A stretch of DNA of 64,000 bases from Phlebotomus papatasi (taxonomy: Eukaryota; Arthropoda; Insecta; Diptera; Psychodidae): the NCBI RefSeq assembly GCF_024763615.1, contig NC_077222.1:50654001-50718000 (forward strand), written 5' to 3'. The position numbers and the translations under genes are program-made. Shown here piece by piece: positions 46,476-56,013 of this stretch; position 1 is the stretch's first letter; every line of letters begins with the position of its first letter. The notes below the pieces were generated by a model. It searched no databases. It was not told the origin of the DNA and was given only the letters and a program-made list of their open reading frames with translations.

Positions 46476-49400
46476 ATGTCAAATTTCTTGGAGGATGTTT
46501 TAATTTCAAACAAAAGTCTGTCTTTCTTGTTTAAAGCTCTTAAAGAACCTCGCTTACATTTTTTTAGAGAAAATTTGTTGAATGAGATCGAAAGACTATT
46601 GTTAAATGGAGTGCAAATTTCGGGAGAAGAAAAAAAATTATTCGTTCACGATATCTTCGCTATTGAAGAATATGAATCGAATCGTCTACGTATTCTTAAA
46701 TTACTTTGGTTTGGAACAGGTAAGTCAACAGAACTTCGTGTATTTATGAATATTATTTGAATAATTATTTATGCTCTTTCTAACTGATTTGTTAAATTAA
46801 TTCTTTCAGATACTACTTCTTCAACAACGTTACAGTCAGCGTTAGCAGCATCCCAAATTCACTCAAATCTGAAGGAGAGTCTCTCGGACCGATCGGAACC
46901 ATTCTCACCAACATCATCCACGTCACCAGGTCTTTGCCTGCCCATTGGAATGAATATTGACTTAGAAGAAGTATCTAATGATTATCAATATAATCAGTCA
47001 GGTCGAGGTATGTCTAAAAGTGCAATTAAATTTTATTCTACAAAATAAACAAAAAATAGTTCTTTGTTTATTCTAATTTGTTTTTCTTTTTTTATAGGCA
47101 ATCACTCTAACATAAATGCACAAAATTTGGTTGAGGTTATGAGCAAACAAAAATCGTTTAACAAGCGGTTTAATGTTACTGAACTAGCTGTACATTTTCG
47201 TTTGAAAAAACCAGAAGGATCTGTGTCAGGATTTGATTGGGTGGAGAATGCTTTTCAAGAGGTCATCGATGTAATTACCAGCGAAAGCAAAGATGGGGAT
47301 AAGGCCATGCTGGAGTTACACCTACCTCAAAAGCCGGAGGTGAAACCAATATATGTTGGTCTTACCCCTATTACAGGACTCACAGCTGATATATTACTTG
47401 ATCGTCTAGAAAAAGTCAATCAAAGTAATTCTTCTTTTGGTGTTACCGACGATCTCGTAATTCAAGCAAATATTGTGCACATGATGCAAGGAACAGGAAG
47501 GAACAAAGCAGCTAATATGAGCATGAATGAGATGAAAAAGTATATTTATCTATAAAAATGAATCTGTTTATTATACTTATTTATTTATTTATTTTTTTCA
47601 CCAGGTATAAAAAATACAGCATTATCGACACCGGTGCTACTAAGTATTGCTTACCGATCGCACTCCTCTTTGGAAGAGTGTTACATATTAAAAATACCGA
47701 TCGACGTGAGAGAACTTTAAAAAGTTGGACCAGATATAGTAATCAACTGCAATCATATACAATAGGGTTCATTGAACAATGTGGTGTTCCAGTAAAGCAA
47801 AATGGGGAGTACAACTTAAGTTTTATTTCTAAATTTGAGAAAGTTTTTCCTAAATATTTAGTCACAGTTTTTGATAACACGAAAGATTATAAGAGTGTTG
47901 CATATAGATCACACAAAACATCTAAAAATGAGGCATTGCATATAAATCTATTTTACGATGTAAATAATAATCATTATTTTTTAATTCGTAATATCAAATC
48001 ATTCTTTAACTATAGAAAAGAATGTAAAATATGCTACACTTTATATAATCACAATCACAAATGTCCAGAAAAGTGTGCCCTTTGTGATTCATATCCCCCT
48101 TGTCCTTCTGTTCCTTTCCTTAAAAAATGTTCCAGTTGCAATCGAGAATTTCGGGGCGATATTTGTTTCAATAATCACAAATCTAAAATTTGTCACAAGA
48201 TCAGAATTTGTGATTCTTGCAATACACTTTATAAAGTAAACCCAAATATTAAACATTCATGTAATACAAAGAAATGCTATAATTGCAATAAAATTGTAAA
48301 TATTCCCCATTATTGCCATGTTCAACCTTTTAAATTATCTCCTCCGAACGAATTTCAAATAATATTTTATGATTTTGAATCTCAATTGATTGATCAAGGT
48401 CACGGTTTCTTCAGCCATGTACCAAATCTCTGCATCACCAACATTGTTTGCCACTCCTGTTGTTCTGCCTCATCATTCCCGACAAACTGCCCTAATTGCA
48501 ATCCTTTCGAAAAAATTCTTACAAATGATCCCAAAAATTGCGTTTCCCAGTTTGTTGATTATGTACTCGCATTTCGTAAATGGCGCGTTGTAGCAATTGC
48601 ACACAATTCAAAAGGATATGATGCCCAATTTATATTACAAGAATTGTGTAACAGAGATGTGAAAATTTCCCCGATATTGATAGGGAGAAAAATTTTAAGC
48701 ATTTCTGTTAATAACGTGACATTTATCGATTCCATTGCTTTTATCCCATTCGCGTTATCTAAATTTGGTGCAAGTTTCGGGTTAACGGATTGCACTAAGG
48801 GCGAGTACCCTTATAAATTTAATACGCCGGAAAATGAAGACTATGTTGGACCATATCCTTCAATGAATTATTATCCTATTGATAACATGTCATCGGATAA
48901 GTATTCTAAGTTTGTCAAATGGTATGATGAAAACAAGCATCAAACATTTGACAACAAGAAGGAACTTGTTAAATACTGTCAACAAGATGTTCACATCTTA
49001 AGAGCAGGATGTTTAAATTTCATGGCCTCGTTTGTACAAACTACAAATATTAATCCTTTTTTGCAAGCTGTAACTATCGCGGATGCCGTTATGAAGGTTT
49101 ACAGAAAAAATTATTTGAAGGAAAATACCTTAGGTATCATACCTAAAAATAATTACAATTCGCGATTTATCCATCTACAAAGTAAAATCGGTCTTAGATG
49201 GTTGATTTTTCAAAAAGAAACTGATTTTCCAAATTTACGTTACGAAGAAAAAATTAAGAATACTAATTTTGTTGTTGACGGATTTGATGAAGATTCCAAC
49301 ACAGTCTTTGAATTTTTCGGATGCTTTTATCACGGTCACACTTGTCTATTAAATCGAAAATACCAGTGCAGTAAAGACCCACTGGATACACTGGAAAATC

Positions 49401-50938
49401 GATATAGAATGACGAGGCACAGAATAAACAAAATAAAAAAGTTAGGTTACAAAATCAATTTCATCTGGGAATGCAAATTTCGTAAGTTACTTAAATCGTA
49501 TCCCAAGTTAAATAGCCTTCTTGATAATCACAGAGAAATTATTTACTCGGGTTTTGATTTACGATCGGCTGTGTATGGTGGGCGCACCGAAGTATTTAAG
49601 TTATATTATAAGGCTCAGCAGGGTGATAAGATGTTCTATTACGATTTTACATCCTTATACCCCTGGGCCAATAAATATTCTAAATACTTCGTGGGTCATC
49701 CAACAATAAAGCGAAATTTTATAACTCCTGATGAAATTTTAGCTTATGATGGTGTCGCTAGATGTAGAATACTACCGCCACGCGATCTTTACTTGCCATG
49801 CCTACCTTATCGGTGCAACGACAGATTGACTTTCCCACTCTGTGCTATGTGTACATTAGAGAAATCCGATCTAGATAAATGCACACATAGTGAAGATGAA
49901 CGTTCATTGTTAGGATATTGGTCGTTAGATGAGATCAGATTAGCAGTACAGTACGGCTATAAAATTCTGGAAAGTCTGGAGTTATGGTCATATGACGCAA
50001 TTCAATATGATCGTGATTCTGGAGAAAGAGGGTTATTCGCAGACTATGTGGATAATTTTCTGAAAATAAAACAAGAATCCAGCGGTTGGCCAGAAGACTG
50101 TGAATCCGAAGAAGCTAAAGATCAATATCTTCAGAAATATCTTGAGAATGAAGGTATCAAACTCGACAGGGCAAATATTTCTGAAAACAAGGGACTTCGA
50201 AGTTTATCAAAACTAATGTTAAACAGCTTGTGGGGAAAATTTATCCAAAGAGATGATCTAAAAAAGACAACAATCTGTAGTTCGCAGGAGGAATTAATGT
50301 CATTTGTGGCAAGTGAAGAAATTGAGGTGCATCAGATATACCTTTGTGGACAGAATAAAATCTTTGTTATATGGTCTTATTTAGCTGAGTGTATTCCTCA
50401 GTCACAACATATAAATTTAGGGGTAGGAATCTGTACCACAACAAATGCAAGAATAGCGCTCTACAATGCCCTGTCTAAAGTTGGGAAAAACGCACTTTAT
50501 TGTGATACAGATTCAATAATATATTTGGTACCGAATGGCGAAGAAAACCCTCTTAAAACTGGTTCATTTTTAGGGGATCTCACAGATGAACTATCTTCTT
50601 ACGGTGAGGGAGCCTACATCGATGAGTATGTATCGACAGGTCCTAAATCGTATGGTATCCGTATATTTAACCCTATGACAGGTAAGCACTCTTACAAGGT
50701 TGTATTTAAGGGTATCACTATGAATCGTCACATTGAAGAAAAAGTAAATTTTGATACTCTTAAAGCACTTGTAAATGGTGCGGATCCCATAGAGGTAAAA
50801 TATACTGATACTATATTTCGAGGGGCTGACTTTCACATGTCATCGGGACCCTCGACAAAAACTGTGAAATATACTTTTGACAAACGAAAATGTATAAAAA
50901 ATTACGATACAGTACCCTATGGGTATGATTGCAGCTAG
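46476..50938 (+). CDS. POLB: Protein-primed family B DNA polymerase, four exons, 1405 aa
   Basis: This is the Polinton replication enzyme, a pPolB with 3'-5' exonuclease and polymerase domains. Reading through three short introns with GT...AG borders gives one open frame. The exons are 46476-46719, 46810-47007, 47098-47539 and 47605-50938; the introns are 90, 90 and 65 bp. Donors are GTAAGT, GTATGT and GTATAT; acceptors are TTTCAG, TTATAG and CACCAG. In the spliced product, residues 1-82 form a helical N-terminal segment, followed by a Ser/Thr-rich linker to about 148. Cys/His-rich zinc-finger-like sequence lies at about 435-534. Exonuclease motifs are YDFES (Asp551, Glu553), AHNSKGYDAQF (Asp634) and YCQQD (Asp756). 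AVYGGRTE links the domains near 950. Polymerase motifs are DFTSLYPW (Asp975), KLMLNSLWGKF (about 1165) and YCDTDS (Asp1262, Asp1264). All catalytic residues are present. The start is the ATG at 46476; an in-frame GTG at 46464 is less likely. Exons 1-2 are less certain than 3-4. Confidence 0.92.
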
Positions 50939-50984
50939 ATTAATTTTATATTTGGTAATATATTTATTAGTCCGAAGTCAAAAT

Positions 50985-51015
50985 AATAATAATTATTATT
51001 ATTATTATTATTATA
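50985..51015. repeat. (AAT)n/(ATT)n microsatellite
   Basis: AATAATAATAATT followed by about eight ATT units, in the spacer between the polymerase stop and the ATPase gene. The rest of this 360-bp spacer (50939-51297) is AT-rich. It holds A-rich AATAAA-like runs at about 51168-51200 that may serve polymerase mRNA polyadenylation. Confidence 0.9.
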
Positions 51016-51242
51016 GTCTTAAAAAAACATATGTTGATAAAAGAGTATAAAATAGCCAGAAGTAAATTTATTTCCTATGTATATAAATACGTATCTTGTT
51101 ATCATACTTTTAATAACTATTGTCCAAGCCTAATATTTTCTATTATGTTATTAAAGCCTATTATACAAAAATAAAAAATATAAAAATAAAAATAAAAAAA
51201 CAACTTTTATTCATTTGTTCAATTCATTCTCGATTACGACTT

Positions 51243-51297
51243 TATAAATATAAGTGAGATAAATTTTGAAGTTTAGTCTTTCAGAGTGAATCGCAAA
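51243..51297 (+). promoter_or_regulatory. Candidate core promoter of the ATPase gene
   Basis: TATAAATA at 51243-51250 is followed about 32 bp later by TTAGTC (51273-51278), a near match to the insect initiator, and the ATG is at 51298. A TTTCAG at 51279-51284 could also be a 3' splice site of a leader intron. Confidence 0.4.
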
Positions 51298-52041
51298 ATG
51301 CAACTCAAATTGTCTGTACCCTTTTCAATAATTCTAGCAGGCCCTTCTGGATGTGGAAAATCGACATTTGCTTACAACATTTTGCATAATTTAAAAAAAT
51401 TGACAGATACCGAGTTTTCAAAAATTATTTGGTGTTTCTCCGAGAGCGGAAGCGTAGGAAATTTACCTAAAATTAAAAACTTGAATGTTTACAAAGGAAT
51501 ACCAGAAAGTTTTGAGCAAAATTCATCTAATAAATTACCCAAACTTATAATCCTCGATGATTTGATGACAAGTAAGGAATATGAATCGAGGATATGTGAT
51601 TTATTTATTAAAGAATCACATCACAAAAACATATCTATAATATTCATTTGTCAAAATATATTTTATCAGTCCAGACTAGCACGTACAATTTCTCTAAATA
51701 CTAAATATTTGGCAATTTTTCGTAACGTTCGTGACAAATCTCAATTTCAAGCTTTGGCAAGACAATTACACCCCGAAAATCCAGGTGAACTTCTAAGAAT
51801 ATATAAAGAATGTACATCAAAACCATATGGTTATTTACTGATAGATCTTACTCAAGAAACACCTGACATTTTAAGATTTAGAACAGATATTTTTGATGAA
51901 ATTTACACAACCTGTTATTGTGGAACAGCAGAATTAGATATCATTTCAAAAAATAACCAAATTATAAAGAATGAAGAAAAAGAAGAATTTGAAGAATATC
52001 AAGAGGTTGAAGGACAACAAGTATATGTTATATATACTTAA
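51298..52041 (+). CDS. ATP: Genome-packaging ATPase (FtsK/HerA-A32 type), 247 aa
   Basis: P-loop ATPase of the kind that pumps viral DNA into capsids. Walker A is GPSGCGKST at residues 15-23. Walker B is KLIILDDLM with Asp87-Asp88. IIFICQN with Gln120 after a beta strand fits the sensor position of HerA/FtsK relatives. It is intact and has the compact length usual for Polinton ATPases. The C-terminal 40 residues are acidic and glutamine-rich. An in-frame GTG lies 12 bp upstream, but the ATG at 51298 is preferred and directly precedes the conserved LKLSVPFSIILAGPSG strand. Its end overlaps the next gene by 17 bp, opening the tightly packed structural gene block. Confidence 0.93.
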   Translation: MQLKLSVPFSIILAGPSGCGKSTFAYNILHNLKKLTDTEFSKIIWCFSESGSVGNLPKIKNLNVYKGIPESFEQNSSNKLPKLIILDDLMTSKEYESRICDLFIKESHHKNISIIFICQNIFYQSRLARTISLNTKYLAIFRNVRDKSQFQALARQLHPENPGELLRIYKECTSKPYGYLLIDLTQETPDILRFRTDIFDEIYTTCYCGTAELDIISKNNQIIKNEEKEEFEEYQEVEGQQVYVIYT

Positions 52042-52327
52042 AGATGCAAACCCTAAATTGCGTAAATCTATATTAAAAAATTGTTCTGCTTCCATTATCA
52101 AAACAATTGAAGAAATTGCTCATAATATTTTAAAGGGAAATCAGAAGTTATCGCCAATTTGCTTTAATGCGCTGAAAAAGTATAAAAAGGAGTTAAGAAG
52201 CTTAACCTGTTCAAAATCATCTCAATGTTCGAAGAGAAAAATTACTGTGCAAAGAGGTGGATTCGTACCATTATTAATATCTTCTATATTATCAGGAATT
52301 ATTGGGAAAATTTTATCATCGACATGA
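52025..52327 (+). CDS. Small basic Polinton protein, 100 aa, putative core/minor virion protein
   Basis: It starts at an ATG inside the end of the ATPase gene. The first half is a basic amphipathic helix pattern (ANPKLRKSILKN, then SIIKTIEEIAHNILKG). A Lys/Arg-rich stretch follows (KKYKKELRSLTCSKSS, CSKRKI), and a GG plus short hydrophobic tail closes the protein (RGGFVPLLISSILSGIIGK). This layout is recurrent in invertebrate Polintons, and a resemblance to adenovirus-like small core or minor virion proteins has been proposed for such genes; I offer that as inference only. Longer in-frame readings upstream (to 51971) are possible but would overlap the ATPase further. Its stop overlaps the next start as ATGA. 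Confidence 0.75.
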   Translation: MLYILKDANPKLRKSILKNCSASIIKTIEEIAHNILKGNQKLSPICFNALKKYKKELRSLTCSKSSQCSKRKITVQRGGFVPLLISSILSGIIGKILSST

Positions 52328-53205
52328 ATAATAGTAAAAATAAAAATAAATTTAATCGTATGATCTTGATAACCCCTGAGTTATTTGACAAACTTAAATC
52401 AGAGAATGACCTCGACAAATCATTCAATAATTTTGACAGAGAAATATATAAAATTTTAAAAGATAAAACATTAAACATGTCTCAAAAATGGTACAGATAC
52501 AGGCAGACTCTTACACGACAAGCAGAAGTTCAACGTAGGAAAACAAATTTACCTATAAAAAACAAAAATCAGGATAATACTCTTCCTACTATTACTTCAA
52601 AAAACATAAAATTTTATAATACGGTCAAAAATCCCAATGTAACAAATATTGGAACTCAAACTAAATACTTGATTAAAAAAGATGTTTCTACAGATATGTC
52701 ACCAATAAAACAACATAGTCCGAGAAGAAATTTAGAGGAATTAATTTATGAAAGTGGAGATAATGGGGTCGATACTGTTGATTCTGAAGATATTGAGAAC
52801 CCTCACTTAAATTATTATAATTCACCTAATAGTGGTTCTATATTAAATGTGTCACGTGAATTGATTCCTGAAGATGAATTGAATACTCTTCCTGAGGATA
52901 TTCAAAATAAGTTTTTTCAAAAAGCAAAACAATATATAACAAATTATTCAAATGAAAATGTAGTGCCCCCAACAATAGATATATATGGTGAAGATGGAAT
53001 ATTGTATCACATATCAACGGATAGTCTAGTAAAGTATATATCATCTAATCTTGTTACCCCAAAAGTGACAAATAAAAAGAAAGCACTTTCAATACCTAGA
53101 ACACGCACATATTTAAGCAGATCGGCAAAAAGTACTTCACAAACAAAATTGAATTTCCCAACGAGAAAAACAAGTACAGCAGTAAAATGGGATTTAATAA
53201 AATAA
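52324..53205 (+). CDS. Polinton protein of unknown function with MILITPELFDKL start, 293 aa
   Basis: It begins at the ATG of an ATGA overlap with the previous stop, the most compact joint in the cluster. Residues 12-27 (RMILITPELFDKLKSE) and about 50-70, with SQKWYRYRQTLTRQ, form a short N-terminal module. I recall it as recurrent in Polintons next to the integrase, without known function. The middle (about 80-180) is polar and low in predicted order. About 185-250 contains IPEDELNTLPEDIQNKFFQKAK, then IDIYGEDGILYHISTDSLVKYI, a small globular-looking part. The tail is basic and Ser/Thr-rich (RTRTYLSRSAKSTSQTK). No membrane segment. It overlaps the integrase start by 19 bp. A scaffold or accessory structural role is possible from position only. 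Confidence 0.75.
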   Translation: MNNSKNKNKFNRMILITPELFDKLKSENDLDKSFNNFDREIYKILKDKTLNMSQKWYRYRQTLTRQAEVQRRKTNLPIKNKNQDNTLPTITSKNIKFYNTVKNPNVTNIGTQTKYLIKKDVSTDMSPIKQHSPRRNLEELIYESGDNGVDTVDSEDIENPHLNYYNSPNSGSILNVSRELIPEDELNTLPEDIQNKFFQKAKQYITNYSNENVVPPTIDIYGEDGILYHISTDSLVKYISSNLVTPKVTNKKKALSIPRTRTYLSRSAKSTSQTKLNFPTRKTSTAVKWDLIK

Positions 53206-54287
53206 ACGATCTTTATTCTAATTTAAAAAGTGATTTTTTGTACTCTCCTCCTAGTGTTTTATATAACTCTCTGAAGAACAAAAATGTTACAAAACAAACC
53301 ATTAAAAATTATCTACAAAAGCAAGATTCTTATACATTGCATTATCCTGTTATAAGAAATTTTAAAAGAAACCAATATCGTGTATATAATATTGATGAAT
53401 TATGGGAAATCGACTTATGTGATATGAGACATTTAAAAAAGGTGAACGACAATTATTCATTTATATTAACAGTAATTGATGTTTTCTCCAAATTTGCTTT
53501 TGCTGTTCCATTGAAAACAAAATCAGCTGAAGATGTATCAAAAGCTTTTTCAAATATATTGTTGACCAGTGGGAGAATACCTCAAGTAGTCCAATCGGAC
53601 CATGGAAAGGAATTTAAAAATTCAAAATTTAGTGGACTTTTACAAGCAAAGAACATTCGTCAATATTTTTCTTATAATCCTACACTTAAGTGTGCTGTTG
53701 TTGAAAGATTTAATCGCACACTTAAGCAACTTATGTATAGATATTTTACGCAAACAAACGGATCGCGTTACATAGATGTTCTTCCAGACCTAATAAACTC
53801 TTACAATAACAAAGTTCATTCGACTATTAAAATGAAACCGGCGGATGTCTCAGAGGATTATATTGCAACTTTAAACTCCATTTATAAGAAGAAAAATGAT
53901 AAAATGCAATCAGAAATGAAAATTAAACCCTTATTATTATTAGAGAAAAATGACTTAGTTCGAGTTGCAAAGCCAAAACTTTATTTCGATAAAGGCTTTG
54001 AACCTCAATGGACAAAAGAAAAATTTTATATTGACAGGGTTATTAAAAAAAAACCCTTCGCATTATATGTACTGAGGGATTACAAAAATAAACAAATTAC
54101 TGGACGTTTTTATTCAAATCAATTACAAAAAGTAAAAAATGATATACCTGCTGTTGAAAAAATTATAAAAACCCGTGACCTTGGTAAAAATCTCCAGTAT
54201 CTCGTAAAATTTTTTGGAAATACGTCCAATAGGTGGATAAGTAAAGAGGACTTCTTAAAGCAGTATGGGATCCATAGCAACACTTGA
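53187..54287 (+). CDS. INT: Retroviral-type integrase with C-terminal chromodomain-like module, 366 aa
   Basis: DDE recombinase that joins element ends to target DNA and makes the 6-bp duplication. The N-terminal 60 residues hold a helical part and the conserved KQDSYTLHYPVIRNFKRNQY. The catalytic triad is Asp76 in LWEIDLCDM, Asp138 in VVQSDHGKEF and Glu173 in AVVERFNRT, with 34 residues between the second Asp and the Glu. A basic DNA-binding-like region follows (LVRVAKPKLYFDKGF and QWTKEKF). Residues about 325-362 (LQYLVKFFGNTSNRWISKED) have the strand-strand-helix and W-x-x-x-E/D pattern of a chromodomain, which could steer insertion to marked chromatin. The length fits the family and no residue is missing. 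It overlaps both neighbours (19 bp and 23 bp). Confidence 0.95.
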   Translation: MGFNKINDLYSNLKSDFLYSPPSVLYNSLKNKNVTKQTIKNYLQKQDSYTLHYPVIRNFKRNQYRVYNIDELWEIDLCDMRHLKKVNDNYSFILTVIDVFSKFAFAVPLKTKSAEDVSKAFSNILLTSGRIPQVVQSDHGKEFKNSKFSGLLQAKNIRQYFSYNPTLKCAVVERFNRTLKQLMYRYFTQTNGSRYIDVLPDLINSYNNKVHSTIKMKPADVSEDYIATLNSIYKKKNDKMQSEMKIKPLLLLEKNDLVRVAKPKLYFDKGFEPQWTKEKFYIDRVIKKKPFALYVLRDYKNKQITGRFYSNQLQKVKNDIPAVEKIIKTRDLGKNLQYLVKFFGNTSNRWISKEDFLKQYGIHSNT

Positions 54288-55395
54288 TGAGTTTTATTTG
54301 ACACTTTTAAGTAATTCTTCACAGAATTACTTTCCAAATAATACATTATCATGCTTTCGAACAAAATTACCAACAAAGATTTTCTTATCTGATCAATGGT
54401 TTGTCGGTCTTGCTGAAATATCATTTAATATCGCAGAATCTTCTATTTCTCGCGAGACTCCAAAAAAACTACAACCAAGAGTAATTTTAATTAAGCATGA
54501 AGAAGCTTCTGAAGGGCTTTTAAAAATACCAATATTTGCAGCACATACACCTCTACATAGTTTACTATATCTTCTAAGAAAAAGTTATTCAAAAAATACA
54601 CCTTTCGAGGAAAATTTGGTTGGATCTACACACCAACAACAACAACAACAACAACAACAACGGGAACAAAATATAAATATTGACATTGATGAACATCTTG
54701 CATCCATTATAACACATTATACAAGGTGTGAATTAGAAACAGGTGCAGGGGAGACTATAGAAACTTCGAAAATTGGTATTTTTAAGCAATTTTCTGTTAA
54801 GTATAATTGCAAAGAACAAAAGCCCAAACTTAAAAGAAGTTACATAAACGAAAATAATGAAAAAAATATTTTAACGACAATAACGGTGTTTGTTGAAAAT
54901 AAATTATTTAATATTCCTCTTTATAAAGATAAATACGAATCTTTAGACGAATTAATGGAAATAATATTAACTTCTATACCTTATAATGTACGTAATAAGG
55001 AATCATTACTAAAAATTGTTAGAAATTCTCACGTCCCACCTGTAATTACTGATAATTCAAATGAATTTGTTTCTGCATCCTTACATCCGTCTATTGTACC
55101 TAAAACAATACCTCAAGATCACACGCGGAAACTTATGTTTGTATACACTGATCTAATAAAACATCAACTGATCAGCAATACTTTTGCCAGATGTTTAAGG
55201 ACAATATTACTTATAAAAAACAATGAAGTATATAAATCATTTGAAACTATACAATATCATCCTCTAGAAAAAAATAATTTTGATACTATTGAAATTTTAA
55301 TTACTTCACAAGATGGATCACCATATAATTTTGAACCGAGTGCGACTCCAACAATGCTAGTATTACACTTTAAAAGAAAATCAGGTATACAGTGA
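54265..55395 (+). CDS. Minor capsid (penton) jelly-roll protein, 376 aa
   Basis: The N-terminal sequence (DEFYLTLLSNSSQ, then FPNNTLSCFRTKLP and SDQWFVGLAEISF, residues 8-53) is the signature of the Polinton minor capsid protein. That is a single jelly-roll protein predicted to form the pentons at virion vertices. A run of nine glutamines at 124-132 is encoded by a pure (CAA)9 microsatellite at 54634-54660. It probably sits in a surface loop and should vary between copies. The rest is beta-rich with no membrane segment. The ATG lies within the integrase gene (23-bp overlap). Its stop is followed by a short spacer carrying a TATA box for the next gene. The family call rests on the N-terminal motif and on its place next to the integrase. 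Confidence 0.87.
   Translation: MGSIATLDEFYLTLLSNSSQNYFPNNTLSCFRTKLPTKIFLSDQWFVGLAEISFNIAESSISRETPKKLQPRVILIKHEEASEGLLKIPIFAAHTPLHSLLYLLRKSYSKNTPFEENLVGSTHQQQQQQQQQREQNINIDIDEHLASIITHYTRCELETGAGETIETSKIGIFKQFSVKYNCKEQKPKLKRSYINENNEKNILTTITVFVENKLFNIPLYKDKYESLDELMEIILTSIPYNVRNKESLLKIVRNSHVPPVITDNSNEFVSASLHPSIVPKTIPQDHTRKLMFVYTDLIKHQLISNTFARCLRTILLIKNNEVYKSFETIQYHPLEKNNFDTIEILITSQDGSPYNFEPSATPTMLVLHFKRKSGIQ
54634..54660 (+). repeat. (CAA)9 coding microsatellite in the penton gene
   Basis: Nine perfect CAA units encode Gln124-Gln132 of the minor capsid protein. Confidence 0.98.
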
Positions 55396-55409
55396 ACAAA
55401 ATAAAAATG

Positions 55410-55446
55410 TATAAATAGAGAACAGATGTTAAAAAATTATTCATTT
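55410..55446 (+). promoter_or_regulatory. Candidate core promoter: TATAAATAG plus TCATTT initiator
   Basis: TATAAATAG at 55410-55418 and TCATTT at 55441-55446 (a match to TCAKTY) place a start site near 55443, 33 bp after the box. This would put the in-frame ATG at 55426 upstream of the transcript and make 55456 the first usable start of the next gene. Confidence 0.5.
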
Positions 55447-55455
55447 AATAAAAAT

Positions 55456-56013
55456 ATGTCTAACATATATACACGCTATTACCTTAATCAATCTGGAAAG
55501 GGTGAAATTGGTAATGTATATAAAGCTGATTATTTTGGTATTCAAAGAGGACGTGGGTTAGGATCTATTCTAGGAGGTCTCATAAGAATTTTGAGACCTA
55601 TATTTTATATTTTATATTTTATATTTTATATTTTATATTTTGGTTTGCATGCCGTTAAAAATCAAGCACTCAAGACAGGATCAGATATTCTTTCAGATAT
55701 TGGCACAAAATCTTTAAAGCAAATATTCATCGATCGAGGCCGTGAGGCACAAAATGAGTTAACAGAAAAGGCTATAAAAAAATTAAAAACTATGAGTGGA
55801 AACGGTATAAATAAAACATCCACAATCGGAAACTTCATTCCACCTTCGTCTTCTCAACATAAATCTTCGAAGAGAAAGCCTTCAGTACTACGTAATCTTG
55901 CATCTAAAATTTCGAAAGTTACTACCAAACGTAATAAAAAAGGTAAAAAGAGTAGTACAAAAAGTAAGAAGAATAAAAAACGTGAAACGCGCACATTAGA
56001 TATTTTCTCATAA
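55456..56013 (+). CDS. Hydrophobic/basic putative virion protein, 185 aa
   Basis: I chose the ATG at 55456 because a good TATA/initiator pair lies just upstream; an in-frame ATG at 55426 would add 10 residues. Residues about 14-36 (GEIGNVYKADYFGIQRGRG) lead into a Gly-rich and then strongly hydrophobic stretch (LGSILGGLIRILRPIFYIL) to about residue 65. After it comes a conserved-looking NQALKTGSDILSDIG helix. The last 70 residues are very rich in Lys/Arg/Ser (SSKRKPSVLRNL, KKGKKSSTKSKKNKKR). Such proteins recur beside the major capsid gene in Polintons and may be membrane-active or DNA-binding virion components; that is inference. Two FYILYF-type repeats come from an in-frame (ATATTTT)6 tract. 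The stop overlaps the next start as TAATG. Confidence 0.8.
   Translation: MSNIYTRYYLNQSGKGEIGNVYKADYFGIQRGRGLGSILGGLIRILRPIFYILYFIFYILYFGLHAVKNQALKTGSDILSDIGTKSLKQIFIDRGREAQNELTEKAIKKLKTMSGNGINKTSTIGNFIPPSSSQHKSSKRKPSVLRNLASKISKVTTKRNKKGKKSSTKSKKNKKRETRTLDIFS
55600..55641 (+). repeat. (ATATTTT)6 coding microsatellite
   Basis: Six perfect 7-bp units. Three units make 21 bp, so the protein shows a 7-residue repeat (IFYILYF twice). Only gains or losses of three units keep the frame. Confidence 0.97.

Noticed and set aside
46464..46760. Separate 98-residue protein before the polymerase
   Set aside because: A GTAAGT donor lies inside the frame, and an in-phase exon chain leads into the polymerase, so it is better read as exon 1. 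The GTG at 46464 is not a likely start.
47558..47604. Polymerase start at the unspliced frame's first ATG-like codon
   Set aside because: These bases translate to a hydrophobic stretch from a T-rich intron end (TTTTTTTCACCAG). The upstream exon carries conserved-looking sequence in phase.
52225..52323. N-terminal extension of the 52324 gene
   Set aside because: The extension overlaps the previous gene in another frame and does not look conserved. The ATGA start-stop overlap is more plausible.
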